Assembly (NCBI GenBank): GCA_903826865.1
Contig: CAIKGD010000016.1
Span: 1-64,000 of the forward strand
Source of the DNA: an uncultured Verrucomicrobiota bacterium
Lineage (GTDB): Bacteria; Verrucomicrobiota; Kiritimatiellia; Kiritimatiellales; Tichowtungiaceae
Length of the DNA: 64,000 bases
Direction: 5' to 3'
The notes beneath the pieces are model-generated. The model did no database searches and was not told where the DNA came from. It saw only the letters and a program-made list of their open reading frames with translations. Both the position numbers and the translations under genes were made by a program. Below are positions 54,740-63,608 of this stretch, piece by piece; positions within the stretch are counted from its first letter, which is position 1, and each line of letters begins with the position of its first letter.

Positions 54740-56304
54740 ACAACCGGATATCTGTCGTGAAAAAAACACTTCCCACCCTTGCGGCCGTTTTCAGCGGCAT
54801 TCTGTTTTTCCTGAGTTTCCCGCCGTTCAGCGTTTCTTTTTGCGGCTGGATTGCGCCGGTTCCGCTGATTCTGGCCTGTGCAGGAAAAACTCCGCGCCGC
54901 GCGGCGTTTCTCGGCTGGCTGGCCGGCACGGTCTTTTTTCTGAGCTCGCTCTACTGGCTGCGGCATGTCACTTGGCTGGGCACGATCGGGCTGGCGATGT
55001 ACTGCGCACTTTATTTCATTCCGTTCGCGGTGTTTATTTCGCTCCGCCGCTGTGCGTGGCGCAGTGCAAACGGATGGAAAAACACCGGCTGGATGCTGGG
55101 CGCGGCGGCCGTCTGGGTTTCCGGAGAGTATCTGCGCGCGCATATCATCACCGGCTTTCCGTGGAATCTGCTCGGCGGCAGCCAGTATAAAGAACTGCCG
55201 TGCATTCAAATTGCGGAATGGGGCGGGGTCTATGCCGTTTCAGCGCTGATGGTTTTTGTCAGCGCGGCGGTCGCCGTCACGGTTCTCCAATACGCAACCG
55301 GTTTGCGGCGCACCTACCGGATGCACATCGAGTTGATGTGTTCACTGCTGGCCGTCGCGGCGGTCTGGTCGCTTGGTATTCAGAAACTGCTGCACAAACC
55401 GGAATCCAAAGGAACGCCGGTGCGCGCAGCGCTCATTCAGCCGAATATTCCTGAGGTTGGAAACTGGGAGGTGGCTGATCCGGAAGTGGTTTATGAGCGG
55501 CTCGAGCGGCTCACCGCATTCGTACAGCATACGCCGGATCTCGATCTCATCATCTGGCCGGAAACCGCGCTGCCTGACTTTGTCCGTTACAGCGAACGCA
55601 GTGCGGGGCTGGTGAAAAAGCTGGTCACCAACGGCGTTCCGCTGCTGGCCGGGAGCATGGACATGACCTGGCTCGCGAACGGTCAGCCGGAGTATTACAA
55701 CGCCAGCATGCTGTTTAATACGCGCGGCGAGCTGCTCGGCGCTTATTACAAACAGCATTTGGTGCTCTTCGGCGAATATATTCCGTTCGAAGGGAAAATT
55801 CCGCTGATCAATGCGCTGACGCCTATCGGCTCCAGCTTTACGCCGGGCCGCTCGGCGGTGCTGTTCAAGCGCCCCGGGGATGATCGCCGGTTCAGCGTGC
55901 TGATCTGTTTTGAAGATTCGCTTCCGTACCTTGCGCGCCGCGCGGCGCGTGCCGGCGCGACCTGGCTGATCAATCAAACCAACGATTCGTGGTTCGATCC
56001 GGACTGCGGCTCGGTGCAGCATCTGGCCAACGCAGTGTTCCGCTGCATAGAGACCCGCCTGCCGATGCTGCGCTGCGCCAACACCGGCATCACCTGCGCG
56101 GTTGATCCGTTCGGACGGATTAATCAGGCGCTCAAACCCCGCACCGAAGGATTCCAGGTTGTGGAAACCGTTCCGGCCGATCCGGCGCGCGCGGCGACCT
56201 TCTATGTCCGGTTCGGCGACCTTTTCGCGCAGGCTTGCCTCGCCGGGAGCGTTGCGTTATTTATCGTTCTCTTTATCCAACGCCGGAAAACAAAAAATGC
56301 TTGA
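54736..56304 (+). CDS. lnt: Apolipoprotein N-acyltransferase Lnt
   Basis: Lnt adds the third acyl chain to lipoproteins in the inner membrane. The 522-residue protein has several N-terminal membrane helices (LFFLSFPPFSVSFCGWIAPVPLIL) and a nitrilase-type domain with the catalytic Glu in IIWPETALPDF, Lys in YYKQHLVLFGEYIPFE and Cys in SVLICFEDSLPYLARR. The predicted start is TTG at 54736, overlapping the preceding stop by 4 bases; GTG at 54757 is the alternative. Many lipoproteins in the window fit its presence. Confidence 0.93.
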   Translation: MNNRISVVKKTLPTLAAVFSGILFFLSFPPFSVSFCGWIAPVPLILACAGKTPRRAAFLGWLAGTVFFLSSLYWLRHVTWLGTIGLAMYCALYFIPFAVFISLRRCAWRSANGWKNTGWMLGAAAVWVSGEYLRAHIITGFPWNLLGGSQYKELPCIQIAEWGGVYAVSALMVFVSAAVAVTVLQYATGLRRTYRMHIELMCSLLAVAAVWSLGIQKLLHKPESKGTPVRAALIQPNIPEVGNWEVADPEVVYERLERLTAFVQHTPDLDLIIWPETALPDFVRYSERSAGLVKKLVTNGVPLLAGSMDMTWLANGQPEYYNASMLFNTRGELLGAYYKQHLVLFGEYIPFEGKIPLINALTPIGSSFTPGRSAVLFKRPGDDRRFSVLICFEDSLPYLARRAARAGATWLINQTNDSWFDPDCGSVQHLANAVFRCIETRLPMLRCANTGITCAVDPFGRINQALKPRTEGFQVVETVPADPARAATFYVRFGDLFAQACLAGSVALFIVLFIQRRKTKNA

Positions 56305-57418
56305 GGAACTGAAAGGGAAAATGACAGTTGTCCGCGCACGCATGGAAGAAATGCGCGGATACCTCGGCATCAACGAAAAGATCGCCGAACTCAGCCGCCT
56401 TGAAGCGGAAACGCTTTCACCCGGCTTCTGGAGCGACCAAACCCGGACGGCGGTCAATATTGCCGCCACCAAAGCCGCCAAAGCCGTGCTGGGCCCTTTT
56501 CAGAAAATCGAAGCGTCGCTCGGCGACGCCGGAGTGATGCTGGAACTCGCCGAAGCGGAAGACGAGACCGGCCGGGAGCTGGCCGCAAAAGAAATCGAAC
56601 AGATGCTTTCCGACTGCGAAAACAGTTTCCGGGCATTGGAAATGCAGTCGCTGCTTGGCGGACCGATGGATTCCAAAAACGCCTATCTCAGTTTGCACGC
56701 GGGTGCGGGCGGCACCGAGTCGTGCGACTGGGCGGACATGCTCTATCGCATGTACCGCCGCTATGCCGAGCGCAACGGATTTACTGTGGACATCCTTGAT
56801 ATGCAGCCGGGCGAAGAGGCGGGGCTTAAGAGCGTGGCTTTTCAGGTTTCCGGCGACTACGCCTATGGTAATCTCAAAAGCGAACGCGGCGTTCACCGGC
56901 TGGTGCGTATCAGCCCGTTTGACTCCGCCGCCCGCCGCCACACCTCGTTCGTCGCGCTCGATGTCACCGCAGAAATCGACGACGACGTTGAGGTTGAGAT
57001 TGAAGAAAAGGATCTGCGGATCGACACCTACCGCTCAAGCGGCAAAGGCGGACAGCACGTTAACACCACCGATTCCGCTGTGCGCATCGTCCACATTCCG
57101 TCCGGCATTATCACGCAATGTCAGGCCGAACGCTCTCAGCACAAGAACCGCGACAAAGCCATGAAGATGCTGCGCGCCAAAGTGTACGAGTACGAGCTGG
57201 ACAAAAAGAAACAGGCCGCAGAGCAGTTTTATGGAGCCAAGGGGGAAATTGCCTGGGGCCATCAGATCCGCTCGTACGTCATGCAGCCCTATACGATGGT
57301 GAAAGATCACCGCACAGACGAGCAAACCGGTAATGTGCAAAGTGTACTCGACGGCAATCTGAGCGCGTTTATGGAAGCGTATCTTAAAATGCAGCAAAAA
57401 GAGGCGGCCGGCGGATGA
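56297..57418 (+). CDS. prfB: Peptide chain release factor 2
   Basis: RF2 recognises UGA and UAA stops. From the ATG at 56297 the protein is 373 residues, family length. The stop-recognition motif SPF occurs in VRISPFDSAARRHTS and the hydrolysis motif in SSGKGGQHVNTTDSAVR. The common programmed frameshift with an internal UGA after RGYL is absent: the frame reads RGYLGINEK continuously, so the auto-regulation known from E. coli is not used. It overlaps lnt by 8 bases and trpC by 4. Confidence 0.95.
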   Translation: MLEELKGKMTVVRARMEEMRGYLGINEKIAELSRLEAETLSPGFWSDQTRTAVNIAATKAAKAVLGPFQKIEASLGDAGVMLELAEAEDETGRELAAKEIEQMLSDCENSFRALEMQSLLGGPMDSKNAYLSLHAGAGGTESCDWADMLYRMYRRYAERNGFTVDILDMQPGEEAGLKSVAFQVSGDYAYGNLKSERGVHRLVRISPFDSAARRHTSFVALDVTAEIDDDVEVEIEEKDLRIDTYRSSGKGGQHVNTTDSAVRIVHIPSGIITQCQAERSQHKNRDKAMKMLRAKVYEYELDKKKQAAEQFYGAKGEIAWGHQIRSYVMQPYTMVKDHRTDEQTGNVQSVLDGNLSAFMEAYLKMQQKEAAGG

Positions 57419-58233
57419 ACATATTAGAAGAAATCATCGCCAATAAACGGCGCGAGATCGAGACGCCCGGATATTTTCAGACGCTGGAAAAAGTGATCGA
57501 AAACCTTCCGCACGTTGGTACTGCTTGTACCGCTTGCGACGGAAACCCGGCGCGCCAGCCCGTCCCGGACTTCATCGCGGCGCTGAAAGCTGCGCCTATC
57601 GGCTTGATTGCCGAAGTGAAGCGGAAATCGCCGTCGGCCGGGCCGATCCGCGAGCCGTTTGATCCTGCCGCGATCGCCTGTGCTTATGAAAAAGCAGGCG
57701 CGCGAGCCGTTTCGTGTCTGATGGATTCCGCCTATTTCGGCGGCGGCGAAGAGCAGTGGAACACGGTGCGCGCGGCAACTTCCCTGCCGATGCTTTATAA
57801 GGAGTTCGTCATTGATCCGCGCCAGATCTTCCTTGCCGAAGCGCTCGGCGCGTCAGCCGTTTTGCTGATTGCCGCCGCACTCAGTGATGCCGAACTTAAA
57901 AAATATATCCGGCTGACGGAGGCGTCCGGCATGACGCCGCTGGTGGAGGTGCATACGGCAGAAGAAATGAAGCGGGCCGCCGCCGCCGGCGCGGACTGCA
58001 TCGGCATCAATAACCGCAATTTGAAGACCTTCGAAACGAAAATTGAAACCACGCTAAATCTTCGCCAATTGTCACCGCAAGGCTGCACCCTGATCAGTGA
58101 AAGCGGCATCCGGAACGCGGAAGATATTAAAATGCTGCGCGAGGCGGGGATTTCTGCGGTTCTGGTCGGCGAAAGTCTGCTGCGGCAGTCCGATATCGGC
58201 GCGGCGGTTCGAGCGTTAATGAACTTATCGTAG
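57415..58233 (+). CDS. trpC: Indole-3-glycerol phosphate synthase TrpC
   Basis: TrpC closes the indole ring in tryptophan synthesis. The 272-residue barrel has LIAEVKRKSPSAGPI with the catalytic Lys, LYKEFVIDPRQIFLAEALGASAVLLI, GINNRNLKTFE and LISESGIRNAEDIKML. An extra stretch after the start (YFQTLEKVIENLPHVGTACTACDGNPARQ) is not typical and contains a copy of the palindromic FQTLEK element. It is coupled to prfB, away from trpF and trpB. Confidence 0.95.
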   Translation: MNILEEIIANKRREIETPGYFQTLEKVIENLPHVGTACTACDGNPARQPVPDFIAALKAAPIGLIAEVKRKSPSAGPIREPFDPAAIACAYEKAGARAVSCLMDSAYFGGGEEQWNTVRAATSLPMLYKEFVIDPRQIFLAEALGASAVLLIAAALSDAELKKYIRLTEASGMTPLVEVHTAEEMKRAAAAGADCIGINNRNLKTFETKIETTLNLRQLSPQGCTLISESGIRNAEDIKMLREAGISAVLVGESLLRQSDIGAAVRALMNLS

Positions 58234-58285
58234 TTTGCGCTTGAAATACAAAGTCCGCCGACTATTCTCCTTGTCTCTTTCTTGC

Positions 58286-58361
58286 GGGGGCGTAGCTCAA
58301 TGGTTAGAGTGCCAGCCTGTCACGCTGGATGTTGCGGGTTCGAGTCCCGTCGCTCCCGCCA
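58286..58361 (+). tRNA. tRNA-Asp (GTC anticodon)
   Basis: The cloverleaf has acceptor GGGGGCG/CGCTCCC, TAGCTC D-stem start, anticodon stem CCAGC/GCTGG with loop CTGTCAC (anticodon GTC at 58319-58321), a T-loop TTCGAGT, discriminator G and encoded CCA. Confidence 0.96.
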
Positions 58362-58410
58362 CTTTTTCCCACCGCATCGGCCTGTCTTCGGGAAAGACGA
58401 TTCAAAGATA

Positions 58411-58484
58411 TCGGGGAAACAGGATTCGAACCTGCGACTTCTTGGTCCCAAACCAAGCGCTCTACCAGACTGAGCTACTCCCCG
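58411..58484 (-). tRNA. tRNA-Pro (TGG anticodon)
   Basis: On the minus strand: acceptor CGGGGAG/TTCCCCG, anticodon stem CTTGG/CCAAG with loop TTTGGGA (anticodon TGG), T-arm with GGTTCGAATCC, discriminator A. No CCA end is encoded, unlike the other three tRNAs here. It is convergent with tRNA-Asp. Confidence 0.95.
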
Positions 58485-58588
58485 TTCTCAAAGAGCGCGA
58501 TAATATCGGGTAAGCTTCCGGCAAACGCAATATTAAACCGGCTTCGGCTTGCGTTTGGCCCCTCTTTCCAAGTAACCTTTGCGGCATT

Positions 58589-59383
58589 GTGACTGACACG
58601 CTGATCATTATTCCGACTTACAATGAGTGCGAAAACATTCGCGCGGCGGCTGCCGCTGTTTTTGCAAATTCGCCGGACGTGGATATTCTTTTTGTCGATG
58701 ACAACTCTCCGGACGGCACCGGCGACATTGCGGATGAAATGGCTGCTGCCGATCCGCGCGTGCAGGTGATGCACCGCAAAGAGAAAAACGGATTGGGGCG
58801 CGCCTATATTGCCGGCTTCAAATGGGCGCTGGAGCGACAGTACGAATTCATTTGCGAAATGGACGCCGACCTTTCCCACGACCCGGCGGATATTCCCAAA
58901 CTGCGCGCTGCGGCCAAAGACGCGGGACTGGTTCTTGGCTCGCGTTATCTCAACGGCATCCGCGTCATCAACTGGCCGTTACGACGGCTTGTCCTGAGCC
59001 GCGGTGCCGGCCTTTATGTGAAATTTGTTACAGGCATGCACTTCACTGATCCAACCGGCGGCTTCAAGTGTTTCCGGCGCTGTGTACTGGAGACCATTCC
59101 GCTCGACAGGATTGAATCCAGCGGCTACTCCTTTCAGGTTGAGATGACGCATTTGGCCTGGCGCATCGGCTGCCGGATTGTCGAAGTGCCGATTGTTTTC
59201 GAAGAGCGCCGTTCCGGCGCTTCAAAAATGTCGAAGAACATCATTTTCGAAGCGCTCGGAATAGTCTGGAAGCTTTACTTCCGTGCGCGCTTCAGCCGTG
59301 CGCCGGTGTGTCCTGTTCAACCCGGCTCCGGGCGCTTCAAATGCTGTCAGCCGCAGCGCCGGCCAGCGCGACCCACTGTTTAA
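58589..59383 (+). CDS. Polyprenol/dolichol-phosphate mannosyltransferase-like GT2 enzyme
   Basis: The 264-residue GT2 protein resembles DPM1/Ppm1: IIIPTYNECENI, FVDDNSPDGTGDIAD, the metal-binding EMDADLSHDP, TDPTGGFKCFRR and GYSFQVEMTHLAWR with the EERRSGASKMS segment. Such enzymes move a sugar from a nucleotide to a polyprenyl phosphate lipid. The start is GTG. There are no C-terminal membrane helices; the last 25 residues (Pro/Arg-rich) overlap the convergent ksgA stop and may be a non-conserved extension. Confidence 0.88.
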   Translation: MTDTLIIIPTYNECENIRAAAAAVFANSPDVDILFVDDNSPDGTGDIADEMAAADPRVQVMHRKEKNGLGRAYIAGFKWALERQYEFICEMDADLSHDPADIPKLRAAAKDAGLVLGSRYLNGIRVINWPLRRLVLSRGAGLYVKFVTGMHFTDPTGGFKCFRRCVLETIPLDRIESSGYSFQVEMTHLAWRIGCRIVEVPIVFEERRSGASKMSKNIIFEALGIVWKLYFRARFSRAPVCPVQPGSGRFKCCQPQRRPARPTV

Positions 59384-60182
59384 TGGGTATCTGTTCCGGG
59401 CGCGTCGCCGGATCAATTCCGCATTTTTCCAAACACGGGAAAAATTCCGGCGCATTTTTCCGGAGGTTGGAACCGATCTGCTTGCGGCGCTGCGTAAAGC
59501 AGAGTTTTATCAGTTTTTTAAAACGGGAATAATCGGCGACTTCAGCCAGCGGCCCGGCGCGCTTCTCGAAACGGACGACCGATGACCATACTTTCGGCGC
59601 GGGCATAAAGCAGGTCGGACTGACCTGCTTTATGTTTTTCACGTCGTAGTTCAGCTGCGACCAGATGGCCAGCGGCCCGTAGTCTTTACCGCCCGGCTGT
59701 GCGGTCAGACGGTCGGCCACTTCTCGCTGCACCATAAATATCATCCGCACCGGCAGCGGGTGCGCTTCGAGCGCGTTAACAATGAACCGGCTTCCCACGG
59801 AGTAGGGCAGATTGGCAACGACCTTGTTGATGCCGCCAGAAAAAAGCGCACTCAGATTCACATCGAGCACATCCTGCTCAATCAACGGAAGATTTTTAAA
59901 ATGAGCCAGCAGGTGAGCCGCCATGGTTTTATCTTTTTCAATGGCGGTGAGCCTGGTGCCGGTTGCCAGCAAGGCCTGTGTAAGCGCGCCGAGGCCGGGA
60001 CCGATTTCAAGCAGCTGATCGGCCGGAGAAATTTCTGCGGCCGCGACGATGATGCCGAGAATGTTTCCATCGATCAGATAATTCTGCCCGAGTCCTTTAT
60101 TCGGACGGTGATCGAGTGAGTCGAGCAGCGCACGGATCACAGAAGGGCTGGTGAGTTTGCCGAGGGCTTTCATTTTTTCCAC
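59337..60182 (-). CDS. rsmA: 16S rRNA dimethyladenosine transferase KsgA/RsmA
   Basis: KsgA dimethylates two adenosines near the 3' end of 16S rRNA. The 281-residue protein has NKGLGQNYLIDGNI, SAM motif LLEIGPGLGALTQALL, the catalytic NLPYSV and the C-terminal QRRKQIGSNLRK. It overlaps pdxA by 13 bases; a start three codons later (60173) is possible. Its 3' end overlaps the convergent GT2 gene by 47 bases and contains two relaxed copies of the TTCC/GGAA palindrome. Confidence 0.95.
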   Translation of the reverse strand: MEKMKALGKLTSPSVIRALLDSLDHRPNKGLGQNYLIDGNILGIIVAAAEISPADQLLEIGPGLGALTQALLATGTRLTAIEKDKTMAAHLLAHFKNLPLIEQDVLDVNLSALFSGGINKVVANLPYSVGSRFIVNALEAHPLPVRMIFMVQREVADRLTAQPGGKDYGPLAIWSQLNYDVKNIKQVSPTCFMPAPKVWSSVVRFEKRAGPLAEVADYSRFKKLIKLCFTQRRKQIGSNLRKNAPEFFPCLEKCGIDPATRPEQIPIKQWVALAGAAADSI

Positions 60183-61093
60183 GGGCTTGAAACATGCGCG
60201 AGCCGGATCGCTGTTTCGATTGCGGCGATCATACTGTCGGGTCTGGCGACGCCCTTACCCGCAATGTTGAAGGCAGTGCCGTGGTCGGGAGAAGTGCGTA
60301 CAATCGGCAGGCCGAGCGTCAGGTTTACGCCGCAGTCAAATGCATGCATTTTAAGCGGGCCGAGCCCCTGATCGTGATACATGGCCACGACGGCGTCGTA
60401 TTGTTTATTCAGGGACTGGAAAAAAATTACATCAGCCGGAACCGGGCCGCTGGCGTTAAAGCCGTTGGCGCGCGCTGCGGCGATAGCGGGCGCGATGACG
60501 GTTGATTCTTCATCGCCGAGCGTGCCGCCGTCGCCCGCGTGGGGGTTTAGTCCGCAGACGCCGATGTGTCCGTTTTCGAGGCCGAACCATTTCAACGCTT
60601 CACCGGTCAGCTCAATTGCTTCTTGAACCTTTGCTCTGGTAAGCGCGGCGGCAACCGCGCGCAGCGGCAGATGGCGCGTGGCAAGCATCACGCGAAGTCC
60701 TTTACCCATCAGCATCATGCCGTAGCGGTTGGTTCCGGTGAGTTCAGCGATCATTTCGGTGTGGCCCGGGTAAGGCACTCCGGCGAGCTTGAGGCCTTCT
60801 TTGCAGATCGGTGCCGTGACCATCGCATCGAGTTCGCCATCGAGGCATCCGCGCACCGCACGCTCAATGGCGGCAACGGCGGCCGTCGACGCTTCAGCGG
60901 TGATTTTTCCCGGCATCAGTTTACCGACGAACGGAATTTTCCAATGGCTGGCGGCGTCGAAGATCCGGGCAGGGCCTATAAAAGTGAATGCAACCTTTTT
61001 GTCCCAGCGGCCGGAGGCAACGGCTTTGATGGCGATTTCAGGGCCGATGCCGTTGACATCACCGCAGGTGATACCAATATGGATTGGTTTCAT
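60170..61093 (-). CDS. pdxA: 4-hydroxythreonine-4-phosphate dehydrogenase PdxA
   Basis: PdxA acts in the DXP-dependent route to pyridoxal phosphate. The 307-residue protein has IGITCGDVNGIGPEIA, the metal-site segment PGHTEMIAELTG, GLNPHAGDGGTLGDEE, AMYHDQGLGPLKMHAFD and PIVRTSPDHGTAFNIAG. It lies between the surA-like gene and ksgA in the same order as E. coli surA-pdxA-ksgA. PLP supply suits the PLP enzymes encoded nearby, but this link is not specific. Confidence 0.95.
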   Translation of the reverse strand: MKPIHIGITCGDVNGIGPEIAIKAVASGRWDKKVAFTFIGPARIFDAASHWKIPFVGKLMPGKITAEASTAAVAAIERAVRGCLDGELDAMVTAPICKEGLKLAGVPYPGHTEMIAELTGTNRYGMMLMGKGLRVMLATRHLPLRAVAAALTRAKVQEAIELTGEALKWFGLENGHIGVCGLNPHAGDGGTLGDEESTVIAPAIAAARANGFNASGPVPADVIFFQSLNKQYDAVVAMYHDQGLGPLKMHAFDCGVNLTLGLPIVRTSPDHGTAFNIAGKGVARPDSMIAAIETAIRLAHVSSPWKK

Positions 61094-61127
61094 ATAATCC
61101 AGCGCTCCGGTACTTCATAACCCCGGG

Positions 61128-62108
61128 TTAATACCGTTCTATAAAGTGTTTGACGGTGATGCGTTTTATCAGCGCGTCGTGCAGGCGGGCTTTTTCCGCA
61201 TCCAGCAGTTTGGTTTCGATACTTTTCTGCACCTCTTCGAAGGCGGAGTATCCTTCTTCGCGGCGTTCTTCGACTTTGACAATATAGAATTCGGCAGGTG
61301 TTTCGATAAGGTCGCTGACCTGTCCGGCCGGTGTTTTGAGCAGTGCGGGACGAAGTTCTGCTCGTATATCGTCGAGAACCCGCCACGGGGCTTCACCGGC
61401 ATCGCCTTCAGAAACCTCTTTGGCGACCGCCATGAAATCCGCGCCGTTGAGCAGTTTCTGCACGGTGTTTTCAGCCTGCGTGCGTTTTGCAGCGCGGTCT
61501 TCGTCCGTTTTACCTTTGTTGATGAGAATAAAGCGGTATTTGACTTTGAAGGGGACGAGGTAGTCCGCTTTGGTGCGTTCATATTCGTCACGCACAGCTT
61601 GTGCCGGTATCTTGGCGCGGCGGGTGACTTCCTGATTGTAGAACATGCCGACGGTAATCTGGTCGGTTACTTCCTTTTTCCATTCCTCAAAAGTCATACG
61701 GCGGTCGGCGAGTGTACGGGACAACAGGGCGCGGTCATTGTTGAACCTCTCGCGAATAAGCCGGGAGATCTCGTCGTCGGTGAACTTTTCAGGCAGAGAA
61801 ATGCCGAGAGTTTTGGTTTCAGCTTTGAGCAGCGCTTCTTCAATAAGCGACTCACGGCCGTCGAAATAGGCCGCCTGTATGCGCTCAGCGAGCTCCTTGC
61901 CCTTGTATTTGCGGGGGATCTGCTGCAAAAAGGGACCGATGCTTTGGCGCACATCGCCGTAAGTGATAATGGTGCTGTCAACGCGCGCGGCGTAGCCGTC
62001 GATAGCGGTGATCAGCGGTCCGTTGGTTGAGGGTGCCGCCGGGGTCCCGTTGGTTTGTGCGAAAAGAACCGGAGCCGCCAATGTAAAAAGCAGAAATATT
62101 TTTTTCAT
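61128..62108 (-). CDS. SurA-like periplasmic peptidyl-prolyl isomerase/chaperone
   Basis: From the ATG at 62108 the product is 326 residues with a signal peptide (KIFLLFTLAAPVLFAQ). It has a SurA N-terminal-type helical domain (AYFDGRESLIEEALLKAETKTLGI, SRTLADRRMTFEEWKKEVTDQI) and one parvulin-like rotamase region (about 190-290, FKVKYRFILINKG, DLIETPAEFYIVKVEERR). SurA has two parvulin domains; this has one, so it is nearer to PpiC/PrsA-type foldases. It should help outer-membrane proteins fold. Position upstream of pdxA supports the SurA role. Confidence 0.82.
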   Translation of the reverse strand: MKKIFLLFTLAAPVLFAQTNGTPAAPSTNGPLITAIDGYAARVDSTIITYGDVRQSIGPFLQQIPRKYKGKELAERIQAAYFDGRESLIEEALLKAETKTLGISLPEKFTDDEISRLIRERFNNDRALLSRTLADRRMTFEEWKKEVTDQITVGMFYNQEVTRRAKIPAQAVRDEYERTKADYLVPFKVKYRFILINKGKTDEDRAAKRTQAENTVQKLLNGADFMAVAKEVSEGDAGEAPWRVLDDIRAELRPALLKTPAGQVSDLIETPAEFYIVKVEERREEGYSAFEEVQKSIETKLLDAEKARLHDALIKRITVKHFIERY

Positions 62109-62248
62109 AAGAGCGGCATTATGCGCAAAGAGGCCGTTCAGTGCAACGGCATTTCCCGCCGGCATCGAACGGGGTTCGACCCGGCGGATGTGCGAAGTCG
62201 CGTCCCGCCTGAATCTCAGATAAGGAACTGGTTTTCCATAGCGCAGAA

Positions 62249-63607
62249 ATGCAAAATCAGGCCGTGGAAATCGAGTCAAAAAAACGGGCGGACGATCCGG
62301 TCCGGGCTATGAACCGGAAAATCAGATTATGCGCGGCTGAGGCTGCGGTTCTCAGTATCGGAATTCACCTCTTAGTGCTGTTCTTCGCCGGCTCTCTGGT
62401 GATCTGGCGGGTCGTCCATACACCGGCCGCAGAGTTCAAAAGCGAAAACATTGAACGGCCGAAGCTGGAAGACCGGGCGGCGCAACTGCCGGTTAAAATC
62501 GAAGAATTTCAGAGACATGGCGCGAAACCTAAATTGGCGAAGCGGTTGGCAAGTACTGTTGAACGGCCTTTTGCGCTCCCGGCGATGAGCCTTCCGGAAA
62601 TGAAATTTGAAGGAGCCGGCAGCAGTCTGGATTCATTAAATCTGAGCAGCCGCAGTCTGCCCGGCGGGCTGGACCTGGGCGTTACCGGTGTCAATTTTTT
62701 CGGCACCCGCTCCAGCGGCGAAAAAATGGTGTTCATCCTGGATGCCTCCAGACAGATGATGGAAGACGCCAAGGGCGGTTATTACACCTATAAATTTGCC
62801 AAAGACAAAATCCACCAGCTGGTTGATGCGATGCCGGCGGCCACGCTGTTCAATGTCATGGTGTACAACGATAATAATGTCGATATGTTCCGCCCGCAGC
62901 CGGTACCCGCCACGCAGGCCAACCGGGATGCCCTGAAAGAGTGGCTGGCGCCGATTAACAGTAATCCGCAGTCTGTCGGACAGGTCTCCGCAAATTACCG
63001 GCCGAGGCTTGTTTACCAGTCGGAAATCGGCGGCGGAGCCCGGCACTGGCTGAAAGCGGCTCAGGCGGCGATGGAACAGACCGCGGATAATATCTTTATA
63101 TTGTGCGGCGGTTTCGGGCGGTACCCCGTCCGGCAGTCCGGCGAGGCTCCGGCACGGGATGAAAATAAAATGGCTGAATACCGCGCAAAACTGAGCGCGG
63201 TGAATGAAAAAGCCCGTCAGGCTTTCAGCGCGGAAAATGAAGCGCGCGCTGCCCGAGGACTTCCGCCTAAAATTGTTTACGACTGGAACGATTACATGAC
63301 GCAGGAACTGCGGCTGGTGCTTCCGGATCCTCCGGTCACAACCGGAGGCAGCAGACGGACGGTAGACCGGGAGCGGCTGGTTTTGGAGCATCTGGACGCC
63401 GTCTGGGAATCTCAATACACTCCGAAAGAACTGATGGCGCCCAGAATCCATTTTGTCTATCTGATCGCAGAAAACGCCAGTTTAAGCGAAGGCTATCTGG
63501 ATGTTATGGCGATGAAAAAAACGGCGGACGCATTCCGGGGCGAGTTTGAATTGCTGCGCGGCGCAAAAGCCATGAAGAATCTGATCCGGTACAATTCAGG
63601 ATTCTGA
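62249..63607 (+). CDS. Membrane-anchored protein with degenerate von Willebrand A-like domain
   Basis: The 452-residue protein has a short cytoplasmic N-terminus, one membrane helix (about 28-54, AVLSIGIHLLVLFFAGSLVIW), a Pro/Lys-rich linker, then a vWA-like region starting MVFILDASRQMMEDAKGG. The metal site reads DASRQM instead of DxSxS, so metal binding may be weakened. A helical insertion (DENKMAEYRAKLSAVNEKARQAF) interrupts the domain. The topology resembles TonB-like anchors, with the bulk in the periplasm. Function unknown; it is divergent from the surA-like gene. Confidence 0.7.
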   Translation: MQNQAVEIESKKRADDPVRAMNRKIRLCAAEAAVLSIGIHLLVLFFAGSLVIWRVVHTPAAEFKSENIERPKLEDRAAQLPVKIEEFQRHGAKPKLAKRLASTVERPFALPAMSLPEMKFEGAGSSLDSLNLSSRSLPGGLDLGVTGVNFFGTRSSGEKMVFILDASRQMMEDAKGGYYTYKFAKDKIHQLVDAMPAATLFNVMVYNDNNVDMFRPQPVPATQANRDALKEWLAPINSNPQSVGQVSANYRPRLVYQSEIGGGARHWLKAAQAAMEQTADNIFILCGGFGRYPVRQSGEAPARDENKMAEYRAKLSAVNEKARQAFSAENEARAARGLPPKIVYDWNDYMTQELRLVLPDPPVTTGGSRRTVDRERLVLEHLDAVWESQYTPKELMAPRIHFVYLIAENASLSEGYLDVMAMKKTADAFRGEFELLRGAKAMKNLIRYNSGF

Positions 63608-63608
63608 A

